From assembly GCA_016788375.1 (NCBI GenBank), contig JAEUSI010000009.1:8132-42393 (forward strand): a stretch of DNA of 34,262 nucleotides, given 5' to 3'. The stretch is from Ignavibacteria bacterium (lineage in GTDB: Bacteria; Bacteroidota; Ignavibacteria; Tepidaquicellales; Tepidaquicellaceae). The notes under the pieces are model-generated. The model was not told the DNA's origin. It did no database searches and saw only the letters and a program-made list of their open reading frames with translations. Positions 17,864 through 25,246 of the stretch are shown piece after piece; the stretch's first letter is position 1, and every line of letters begins with the position of its first letter. A program made the translations under genes and the position numbers.

Positions 17864-18625
17864 TCAGATTTTCGGAAGGTCAAGCGAAACATCTTTTGAT
17901 TCAACATCTCTCCATATTCTCTGACACGGAAACTGATTTTCATAAAGCGCTCTGGAAATCATCACCGAATCAATTCCCAAATGTTCAATCTCAATGATTT
18001 TTTTCAGATCTCCGAAATTTGATATACCGCCTGCGGATGTGATTTTCATTTTCGTATTTTCGGCAATCTCTACAAGCCGCGGAATATGCGGTCCGGATAA
18101 ATTACCTACTCTTGTTACATCCTGATAAATAATCCTTTTAATGCCAAGTGTTTCCATTTGTTTTGCAAAATCGAGTGGTGTGATGTTTGCGTAATTGATC
18201 CATCCGTCGATTACTACGTTATTGAGTTTTTCATCTATGCAGATTACAATTTTACTAGAGGAAAAATTATCAAGTGCTTTCTTTACAAAATCCGGATTTG
18301 TCAGAGCAGCTGTTCCGATAACAATTCTGTAAACTCCGAGATCCTTGATTATTCTGTCGGCGGTTTCAAAATCACGTATACCTCCTCCGAGCTGAATCGG
18401 AATATCTACGGATTTGGCGATTTCTTTAATGAGTTCGAAGTTTCTCATATTACCGTGAATAGCTCCGTCAAGATCGGTAATATGAATGCATTTGAAGTTT
18501 TCCTTACGGAATAGTTTTGCAATGTTTATCGGGCTTTCCGAGTAAAATTCAGTTTTGTCTGAAAGACCCTGAACTACTCTTACACATTTACCGTCTTTAA
18601 TATCTATTACAGGTATTACAAGCAT
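17864..18625 (-). CDS. hisA: HisA-type phosphoribosylformimino-AICAR ribotide isomerase, variant active-site loop
   Basis: HisA isomerises ProFAR to PRFAR in histidine synthesis. The 253-residue TIM barrel begins VIPVIDIKDGKCVR with catalytic Asp8, then DLDGA, the phosphate loop QLGGGIR, VVIGTAALTNP, and ICIDEKLN with the second catalytic Asp131. SAGGISNFGDL forms the C-terminal phosphate site. The family loop YTDI.RDGTL.GPN instead reads YQDVTRVGNLSGPH (167-180): the Thr expected to act in catalysis is Gln168, and Asp-Gly-Thr is Val-Gly-Asn. ALYENQFPCQRIW near the end resembles Chlorobi-type HisA as I remember it. No other his gene is adjacent; it lies 20 bases after the PorZ-like gene. HisA is the best name, with some doubt about activity. 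Confidence 0.88.
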   Translation of the reverse strand: MLVIPVIDIKDGKCVRVVQGLSDKTEFYSESPINIAKLFRKENFKCIHITDLDGAIHGNMRNFELIKEIAKSVDIPIQLGGGIRDFETADRIIKDLGVYRIVIGTAALTNPDFVKKALDNFSSSKIVICIDEKLNNVVIDGWINYANITPLDFAKQMETLGIKRIIYQDVTRVGNLSGPHIPRLVEIAENTKMKITSAGGISNFGDLKKIIEIEHLGIDSVMISRALYENQFPCQRIWRDVESKDVSLDLPKI

Positions 18626-18645
18626 AATTTTTTCAAAGAAAAATT

Positions 18646-20913
18646 TTATTTTCTGATCACCGCCACTTTTCCTTTTCCAACTTTGCTGCCGTCGCTGTTA
18701 AAAGCAACGATAATGTATATTCCCGTCGCTGCTGGCTGATTCTGCGAATCCATTCCGTCCCAGACTGCAATTCTGCCTCCGGGTGAATCAAATTCCGAAA
18801 CAATGTCCCCTGAAATTGAGATTATCTTAATGGTAGAATTTTCAACGAGTCCGTCGATTTTAAGTTTGACTTCTGAAGGAACCAGATACGGATTCGGTGA
18901 AACGGTGATTTCGTCAAACTCGGCAACAGGCTCAATTGCATCAGTCTGATAAGATGAGAGGCCGTTGTTTGTTCCGAAATATGCTCTGCCGTTATTTTCA
19001 TCCACTGCAACCGTTTTTATCTGATTTGCCAGAATCGGAGACTTTGCCGTGTTGAACTGACCGAGTAAAGTCGAACCGTCTGAAGAAAGATGAAATACCC
19101 CGTTGGTTTCTGTCCCGACCCACTTATCGTTCAATATATCATTCGTAAGAGAAATGCAGTTTTCTGTGAAAGGGACTTTCAGATTTCCGGAAATGATTCC
19201 GAGTTTAACAGCCGGAGGTTTCTGATTCGGATTCTGAATTGCGGCAAAAGGATTATTTATTATAAAAATTCCGTTATTTGTCGCAATCCAGACTTCATTG
19301 TTTTTATCAACAATAACATCATACACATTTGTTACTTCAGCGCCGAAATCGGAATTGCTGTAGAATCCGTAAATATCATCATTAAGGTTAGTGTAAGTAG
19401 AATTTTCATTAAAAAAATAAACACCGGATCTTGTGCCGCCGGAAACTATCCATTTGGTTCCGTATGAATCTATGGCTGTTTCAGATAATGTAGCAGATGT
19501 TATTATTGAAGGATTCGGATAAGCGAACCATTGATTATCACCGAAGTAGGCATATACAGAACTTCCGGAATTTGTTCCGAAAAAAGTTATCCATAATACG
19601 TCATTAGCGTCATATGCTCCTCCATTCGGCACGCAGAAATTAGGATCGTTTGAAATTCCCGGGAGAATGGAATTTGTAGTATTAAAATTTCTGATTTCAG
19701 TTCCGGTTATCAGCGTCGGACCACCGCCGAATCCGAGAGCCCAGACATTTCCGTTACCGGAAATTATTTTCTGAAACCAGTTTGAATTACCGATTTCAGG
19801 ATGAGTAGAAAGATTATAATTTTCCCAGGTACTTCCGTTGAAAGAATAAAATCCGTTAGTCGGCAGTCCGCCTGCCGCCCAGACAGTACTGTTATCATCT
19901 ATCGTTACCTGGCTGAATACATTTGTAAAAGGGCTGTTGGGAAATACATAACCATTTTTCTGAGAAATAATGATTCCGTTTCCTGTCAATCCGGCTATCA
20001 GATTAGAATTATTATATGTGCCGAGTACGGCATAAGAATTAGCATTCAGATACTGAACTATTTCCGAAATATTAGAAGATGTTGTATAATAAATCCTGTC
20101 TCCGGAAATAAAATAAAGTCTTTCACCGGCAGTTTTGATAAATTTTGTGTTTGAATTTGCAACGGAAGGATTGGGGTAAACATACCATTCGGTTAAATCG
20201 AAATAGCAGTATCCTGTCAGCGATCCTGCAAATATTTTGTTGTCAAATGCTTCAATTGTTTTCACGTCTGCATTCATAAACAGCAGATTAAAATTACTCC
20301 ATGCTGACGGATCATTCAGATTTGAACTGAGATAATTTGCATAAGCCACGCCGGATTTTGTTGCAGCATATAATACATTGCCGTTTAAAGCAAGAGAATA
20401 CACAGGCGTATTGATTGTAAATGTTCCCAGTTTATAATACGGCGCGTCAATGAAGTTGAAGTTTACAGTGGATACTTTCTGAATCCCGTATCCGGTTGCA
20501 ATATACATGTAATTTCCTTCGGGAAGCAGAAAATTTATTATTTTATTTGCTTCAGAAGAATTTTTTATGTCATAAATGTACTTCCAGGTGGAGTTTGTAA
20601 GATTCAGTATTGAAACAGAGCCGTCGGAAGCGCCGATCCACAGTCGTCTCTGATTATCTATTGTCAGCGCAGTCAGGTCATTATTAACCAGACCGTTTAG
20701 ATTAGTATATTTTGCAATTACAGTTTCAGTTGCAATATTAACGGAATACAATCCGCCTTTTGAGGCACAGTAAACTGTATTTGTAACAGGATCGGTTGAC
20801 ACAGAAGTAATATTCTTATAATCCGTAAGATTTTCCCATTTGGAATTCTGAGAGTATGTATCCGCACTTAATATCAGAAACAGGGATATGAAAAGAAAAA
20901 ATATTTTCGGCAT
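18646..20913 (-). CDS. PorZ-like T9SS component: beta-propeller protein with C-terminal CTD-like domain
   Basis: The 755-residue protein has a signal peptide (about 1-21). It starts KWENLTDYKNITSVSTDP and NTVYCASKGGLYSVN, then NGLVNNDLTALTIDN and LWIGASDGSVSIL, the propeller-blade pattern of two-component-regulator-type propellers. More blades follow to about residue 640, including VWAAGG, LWITFFG and VWIATNNGIFI. The last 87 residues, VSPNPYLVPSEVKLKIDGL through SGDIVSEF, GGRIAVWDG and ATGIYIIVAF, form a CTD-like beta sandwich. This order matches PorZ, the surface T9SS attachment-complex protein that binds A-LPS and assists PorU in other Bacteroidota. A secreted propeller cargo with a sorting tail is the alternative. 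hisA follows after 20 bases. Confidence 0.7.
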   Translation of the reverse strand: MPKIFFLFISLFLILSADTYSQNSKWENLTDYKNITSVSTDPVTNTVYCASKGGLYSVNIATETVIAKYTNLNGLVNNDLTALTIDNQRRLWIGASDGSVSILNLTNSTWKYIYDIKNSSEANKIINFLLPEGNYMYIATGYGIQKVSTVNFNFIDAPYYKLGTFTINTPVYSLALNGNVLYAATKSGVAYANYLSSNLNDPSAWSNFNLLFMNADVKTIEAFDNKIFAGSLTGYCYFDLTEWYVYPNPSVANSNTKFIKTAGERLYFISGDRIYYTTSSNISEIVQYLNANSYAVLGTYNNSNLIAGLTGNGIIISQKNGYVFPNSPFTNVFSQVTIDDNSTVWAAGGLPTNGFYSFNGSTWENYNLSTHPEIGNSNWFQKIISGNGNVWALGFGGGPTLITGTEIRNFNTTNSILPGISNDPNFCVPNGGAYDANDVLWITFFGTNSGSSVYAYFGDNQWFAYPNPSIITSATLSETAIDSYGTKWIVSGGTRSGVYFFNENSTYTNLNDDIYGFYSNSDFGAEVTNVYDVIVDKNNEVWIATNNGIFIINNPFAAIQNPNQKPPAVKLGIISGNLKVPFTENCISLTNDILNDKWVGTETNGVFHLSSDGSTLLGQFNTAKSPILANQIKTVAVDENNGRAYFGTNNGLSSYQTDAIEPVAEFDEITVSPNPYLVPSEVKLKIDGLVENSTIKIISISGDIVSEFDSPGGRIAVWDGMDSQNQPAATGIYIIVAFNSDGSKVGKGKVAVIRK

Positions 20914-20914
20914 A

Positions 20915-20976
20915 AATATTCAGTTGTAAATTTTTTAAAAAATAAAGTCGGTAAAATTGTTTATCAGCTGAATATT
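20915..20976 (-). promoter_or_regulatory. Leader hairpin abutting the start codon of the PorZ-like gene
   Basis: On the plus strand, AATATTCAGTTG (20915-20926) and CAGCTGAATATT (20965-20976) are inverted repeats of 12 bp with a single G-T wobble, enclosing 38 bases. On the mRNA the 3' arm ends one base before the ATG at 20913, so pairing would cover the ribosome landing zone. Translational control, a protein operator or chance symmetry in AT-rich DNA are all possible. Confidence 0.4.
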
Positions 20977-21133
20977 AATTAGAAGGTTAATAAAAATACG
21001 CACAGTCTTTTAAAACTGATCAGGAATTTCATTCTGAATATGATTTTTTTTGTGATTCAATATTAAAGAATTAGATTATAAAAGCAATTACAATATTTTA
21101 TTTTGGAAATGTCTCTGTATAAAAAAATGATAT
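20977..21133. other. Spacer before the PorZ-like gene
   Basis: This AT-rich stretch must hold the promoter for the PorZ-like/hisA unit and the 3' end of the cytochrome-porin transcript. I see neither a convincing terminator with a T run nor a gene. Confidence 0.4.
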
Positions 21134-22294
21134 TTAAAAATAAAAATGAAAATTCCACTGAAACTCGTTATTCTTTATCTTTGGAGTTTCATTTACAAAT
21201 CTGACCATAATTTCCGTTTCAAATCCGTAAAACGGATACGCGGCAAATCCCGTGCTGACTCTTGTTATATCATCATCTGGAACATCCCTGTTCTTATCAT
21301 AAATCTCATACTGAAACCGCAGCTCAAGACCTTTGAGAATTATAATATCAAGTTCATTGAAATTATAAAATGATCTTCTCATCGGAAAGTCAGATGTATT
21401 CTGTTCAAAATCAACTTCAGAAAGCAGCGCTATGGTTTTAAGAAAACCGAATCTTGCATTAGCCCCGAAAGACTGTTTCAAAGCGGTAATTACTCCGGTA
21501 AAAGTACTGTCATAAGTATTAAATGGATTATTCATAAATGAACCGCCGAAGTTTATGTTGAAAAAGTATTTCTCAAAAGCAAAATTAAAATTTGTATTTG
21601 CAATCAGCATCTTGTGAGGATCAAATCCAGAAAATTCCGATGACTGAGGCGGATTATAAAGTCCGGCATTCAGCGCAAACCATCCCGGATTTATTCCGAG
21701 TTCAAATCCGGTATTGGCATTGTCCGGAGCATTGAGAAGGTATTTTCTCTGATAAGCTCTGTGCTCCACAATCCGGATCCCGTATTCAGGCTTAAACCTT
21801 CCTGCTTTGAAAAATAAATTTGCCGGAAGATTCGAAAGCATACCGAATACTTCATACTCTGTTTCATATCCCGGAACAATTATTCCCGAAGATGCATAAA
21901 TATTCAGAATTTTATTTATCTGAGCATTAAAATAAATTGAACCCTGCATTGCAAGGAATGCATTGTAGTTCGAGTAACTCTTTGCTGTGTCTGCTCTCTC
22001 ATTGTCAACCTGTGCAACTCTTACATCCGATCCGAGCGTAATGTCTTTAGTGATTTTCGGAGAAAACTCGGTTTTACCCGCAAGCTTTTTGAATAAATCC
22101 ATATTCAGATTATTTTTTGCGTAAAAATTTCCGCCTCCGTTTCTCATTCCTCCTCCGTCTGGATTGACATGGCAGTCAATACACATGTTTCCGGAAAGCG
22201 CTGCGAATTTCGGATAGGAAAATACCTTTGACTGCAAGGAAGTTCCGAAAATAAACAATGTAATTAAAACGGCTGACCTGTAGAGGTTTTTCAT
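21134..22294 (-). CDS. Monoheme c-type cytochrome fused to an outer-membrane beta-barrel (Cyc2-like architecture)
   Basis: The 386-residue protein has a signal peptide (about 1-26). Right after it comes FAALSGNMCIDCHVNPDGGGMRNGGG with one haem-binding CIDCH (Cys38, Cys41, His42). From about residue 75 the sequence alternates as barrel strands do, for example DVRVAQVDN, LAMQGSIYFNAQI, NLFFKAGRFKPEYGIRI and ALNAGLYNPP, and it ends on an aromatic strand, WNFHFYF, as outer-membrane proteins do. Cyc2 iron oxidases share this order of one small haem domain and one porin, and would carry electrons across the outer membrane; a similar role is inferred here, not shown. It is the last gene of the minus-strand set, 35 bases after a small lipoprotein gene. 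Confidence 0.72.
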   Translation of the reverse strand: MKNLYRSAVLITLFIFGTSLQSKVFSYPKFAALSGNMCIDCHVNPDGGGMRNGGGNFYAKNNLNMDLFKKLAGKTEFSPKITKDITLGSDVRVAQVDNERADTAKSYSNYNAFLAMQGSIYFNAQINKILNIYASSGIIVPGYETEYEVFGMLSNLPANLFFKAGRFKPEYGIRIVEHRAYQRKYLLNAPDNANTGFELGINPGWFALNAGLYNPPQSSEFSGFDPHKMLIANTNFNFAFEKYFFNINFGGSFMNNPFNTYDSTFTGVITALKQSFGANARFGFLKTIALLSEVDFEQNTSDFPMRRSFYNFNELDIIILKGLELRFQYEIYDKNRDVPDDDITRVSTGFAAYPFYGFETEIMVRFVNETPKIKNNEFQWNFHFYF

Positions 22295-22329
22295 AAATTT
22301 GATTTAGATTTATAAAAAATACTTCCGAC

Positions 22330-22764
22330 TTAATTTTTCTTTGTGATTTTTATAAAACCGCCTGTCAACTTTCCTCTGAAAATCGAAAAAGTCCAGTCTC
22401 CGGATAAACTGCTCCTGTTTATTTTCAGCCTCCAGAAAACATTTGAATCGGCAATACGGGGATTGGTATTTATGAATACAGTTTTTTCTGACTTATTTAC
22501 ATCACCTGAAAATTCACCGTTCATAGATGAATATCCTTCAAAATCCTTTCTTGCGACATCGGTGAACTCGTATGTTCCCGATATCTTATCGTTTTCGTAA
22601 TTTGTAACGTTGAGTATTCCGGATGCAATTTTTACTCCCGAACTGTCTTTCATTACAAATTTATATTTTCCCTTTCCGAATGTAAATCCCGTGTCACTGA
22701 TTCCCGACGAACATCCGTAAGTTGTTATTAATACTAAAGTAATAAAGAAAAATATTTTTTTCAT
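22330..22764 (-). CDS. Small putative lipoprotein, function unknown
   Basis: The 144-residue product has a lipoprotein-like signal, MKKIFFFITLVLITTYGC, with the probable lipidated Cys at 18; the lipobox TYGC is not ideal. The mature part is beta-rich (KGKYKFVMKDSSGVKIASGIL, SGTYEFTDV, LKINRSSLSGDWTFSIFRGKLTGGFIKI), as in small beta-barrel or lipocalin-like envelope proteins. I recognise no family. It sits between the T9SS-secreted protein (20 bases upstream) and the cytochrome-barrel fusion (35 bases downstream) and is probably on the same transcript, so an accessory role to either is possible. Confidence 0.75.
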   Translation of the reverse strand: MKKIFFFITLVLITTYGCSSGISDTGFTFGKGKYKFVMKDSSGVKIASGILNVTNYENDKISGTYEFTDVARKDFEGYSSMNGEFSGDVNKSEKTVFINTNPRIADSNVFWRLKINRSSLSGDWTFSIFRGKLTGGFIKITKKN

Positions 22765-22784
22765 TTTTGAGGTGACAAATATAG

Positions 22785-24830
22785 TTATTTAAGTAAAATC
22801 ATTTTCTTTGTATCAGTAAATCCTTCGGTTTTTAAAGTGCAAAAATATACACCGCTGGGAAGGTTTCCCGCATTAAAACTGACACTGTATTTTCCGGCCT
22901 GCTGAATTTCATTTACAAGCACGGCAGTTTCCTTACCGAGCATATCATAAACTATGAGAGATACTGTTCCGCGCAAAGGAATTTCATAATTAATATTTGT
23001 CGCCGGATTAAACGGATTCGGATAATTCTGATTCAGAGAATATCCCGGGATAATATTTGTGCTGTTATTATTGATATCAACAAAACTCGAAAGAGGAAAG
23101 CTGAATGTTTTCCACTGTGTAAAATTAGTTGGAATAAAAAATTGAGAAGTCTGAGGAGCAGTTGCAAGATTCAGACCGCCTTTCCTGAAAATTTCGGACG
23201 GAAAAGTCTGACCGCCGTCGGTGGAGATTCTCACAATAAGGCTGTCAATGTATCCGTTTGTGCTATACTGAGCATAAGCATAATCGAATCTGACTGTATC
23301 GCTTGCAAGTAATCCGGTATATCTTTTAGAATACATTGAATCCCTTTGTCCCGGGAAATTGTAGTCAAAGAAGTTCATTATTACCGACTTAGTCCCGCCG
23401 AATGAAGGTCCGTTTACGCCTGAGTACTGTTTGAATGTAATAAATCCGTCCTGATTAAATACTTTCCAGCCGAGCGGAGGGAAATATGCTTCGAACATTT
23501 CCAGATTAAGCGCCGTCTGAATACTGTCTGCAATTAATGTTTCCCGCTTTCCGCTGTACGAATATAAAACTTCACTTCTTATCTGACCTGAAGTTCCCCT
23601 CCGGGTATTTTCCGTATTGCTCAATGTAATGTTTCTGCTTTTTGCGCAGTTCATAATTTCCTTTGTATCGTCATTTTGTATATAAACAGTTGTATAAAGC
23701 ATTGAATCTATCCAGTACGGCTGTTTGTAATAAGTATATGAAAATTCATAATTTCCGGCTGCCCGCGGAACTTCAATTCCCGACGAATCAGGATAAAATT
23801 CCCTGAATACATCAAAGAAATTAGTTTCGCCATTTGCTGCCGTGGACTGGATGTATCTTTCAACAGCATTGATTCTTAATCTGTAATTTCCCTGCTGAAG
23901 AGATGAAGAAATATTTACCTTAATTAATGCTCTTACCGAATCTTCGCCGGCATTTTCATCCTGAACGGTAATATTCACCGGCGTTCCGTAATTAAGTCTC
24001 TGATAATAAGGAGTGTACAAATTTGAACTGTCGCCGTAAGGTATAAGCACTTTGTTTCTTCCGTCGGCAATGGTATATGGCACGCTCTGATTATAATAAT
24101 ACCTCCATCTGATCTGATTCTGAACGGGATTCTGAAGATAAAATGAATCTACTCCTGAAGATCCCAGAGGCAGATGATATTTTATCGCGCATACTGACCC
24201 GATATTAAGATTCACGAATTCATCAAGACCTGGATTGTTGTTCGCGCACGCAGGACTTGCATTGGATGTAAACTCCTCATACAATACATTCCTTCTGTAA
24301 CCCGGAAGGATTATTGAATACTGATTAAATAAATCATTAACGGTATTTGAGTCTGCTCTGAAAAAAGTATAGGCTCTGATTAACATCGGCGTTCCGACTG
24401 TTGCCGTATATTTTTTGAATGTCGGAGTTACAGTCTCGGAATTTGCCATCAGCAGATAAAATGCGCTGTCAATGTATTCCGGAAAATTTATTGACAGATA
24501 AACCTTTACGGAATCTGCCGCCAGCCTGCCGATATTTGTTACGGTTACCTGAGGTGATATCGTATCTTCGCCGTTGGGAAAAAAAGCATAGCTGGTGTCA
24601 TAAGGAATGTTTATTACGGATGTGACTGTGATATCATACTCTTTCTGTATCCCTGTCATGACATTGTCGATATAGAGATTGTTGCCGTATCCGTTATAAG
24701 TTACAAACTCCAGGACAATATCCCTTGAAGCCGGTGATTCAGGATTATTGTCCCTGCTTAAATCCGAAAATGAAATGAACAGGAAAGCGCACATAATAAA
24801 TATCATCGAAATGAAAATCAGTTTCTTCAT
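22785..24830 (-). CDS. T9SS-secreted Omp28-like protein with type A sorting domain
   Basis: The 681-residue protein has a signal peptide (about 1-22). Residues about 35-165 look like an immunoglobulin-like or CARDB-like domain (QVTVTNIGRLAADSVKVYLSI). Residues about 180-400 resemble Omp28: VLYEEFTSNASPACANNNP with Cys195, IKYHLPL, then a Tyr-rich helix and YTIADGRN. A beta-rich adhesin-like region follows, with a vicinal IRISTDGGQTFPSEIF segment. The last 82 residues, NQNYPNPFNP through GKYSVSFNAGNLPSGVYFCTL to KKMILLK, are a type A T9SS sorting domain, which directs export and surface attachment. Its role is unknown. A lipoprotein gene follows after 20 bases. Confidence 0.85.
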   Translation of the reverse strand: MKKLIFISMIFIMCAFLFISFSDLSRDNNPESPASRDIVLEFVTYNGYGNNLYIDNVMTGIQKEYDITVTSVINIPYDTSYAFFPNGEDTISPQVTVTNIGRLAADSVKVYLSINFPEYIDSAFYLLMANSETVTPTFKKYTATVGTPMLIRAYTFFRADSNTVNDLFNQYSIILPGYRRNVLYEEFTSNASPACANNNPGLDEFVNLNIGSVCAIKYHLPLGSSGVDSFYLQNPVQNQIRWRYYYNQSVPYTIADGRNKVLIPYGDSSNLYTPYYQRLNYGTPVNITVQDENAGEDSVRALIKVNISSSLQQGNYRLRINAVERYIQSTAANGETNFFDVFREFYPDSSGIEVPRAAGNYEFSYTYYKQPYWIDSMLYTTVYIQNDDTKEIMNCAKSRNITLSNTENTRRGTSGQIRSEVLYSYSGKRETLIADSIQTALNLEMFEAYFPPLGWKVFNQDGFITFKQYSGVNGPSFGGTKSVIMNFFDYNFPGQRDSMYSKRYTGLLASDTVRFDYAYAQYSTNGYIDSLIVRISTDGGQTFPSEIFRKGGLNLATAPQTSQFFIPTNFTQWKTFSFPLSSFVDINNNSTNIIPGYSLNQNYPNPFNPATNINYEIPLRGTVSLIVYDMLGKETAVLVNEIQQAGKYSVSFNAGNLPSGVYFCTLKTEGFTDTKKMILLK

Positions 24831-24850
24831 AGATAAATTCTGTTTAATGA

Positions 24851-25219
24851 TCAGGCTGCTTTTGTAACTTCGGTTTTTCTGAAATAAAAACTGTAAAAGA
24901 AATATTCAAGCAGACTTACGAATATCAGTGTAATACTGTCTTTAGGAGTCAGCGTAACTGTATTTCCCTGCTGAGCATAAAATCCGGAAATCTTAAGAAA
25001 GAAAAGCAGTATCTGATTTTCCGGCATTGTGATTTTATAACCTGCATCTGATATGAATATACCGACAATCAGCTCGCAGACAGTAAGTGATACCGCAAAC
25101 AATGTTATTATAAATCCCAGATTTAAAAATGCCTGAAGCCAGCCGTCGCTCTGATAGGATTTTGCAAATGCATAAACGGCGAATATTGCATGTATGAAAT
25201 ATATTACTGCTATTATCAT
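24851..25219 (-). CDS. Small integral membrane protein, function unknown
   Basis: This 122-residue product has about three hydrophobic segments: MIIAVIYFIHAIFAVYAF, LGFIITLFAVSLTVCELIVGIF and TLIFVSLLEYFFYSFYF. A polar loop of about 40 residues sits between the second and third. I recognise no family. It starts 27 bases after the phosphoglycosyltransferase gene and ends 20 bases before the T9SS-secreted protein gene, all in one direction, so co-transcription is likely. Confidence 0.7.
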   Translation of the reverse strand: MIIAVIYFIHAIFAVYAFAKSYQSDGWLQAFLNLGFIITLFAVSLTVCELIVGIFISDAGYKITMPENQILLFFLKISGFYAQQGNTVTLTPKDSITLIFVSLLEYFFYSFYFRKTEVTKAA

Positions 25220-25246
25220 CGGGAAACGGTTTTTTGATTAAAGAAT

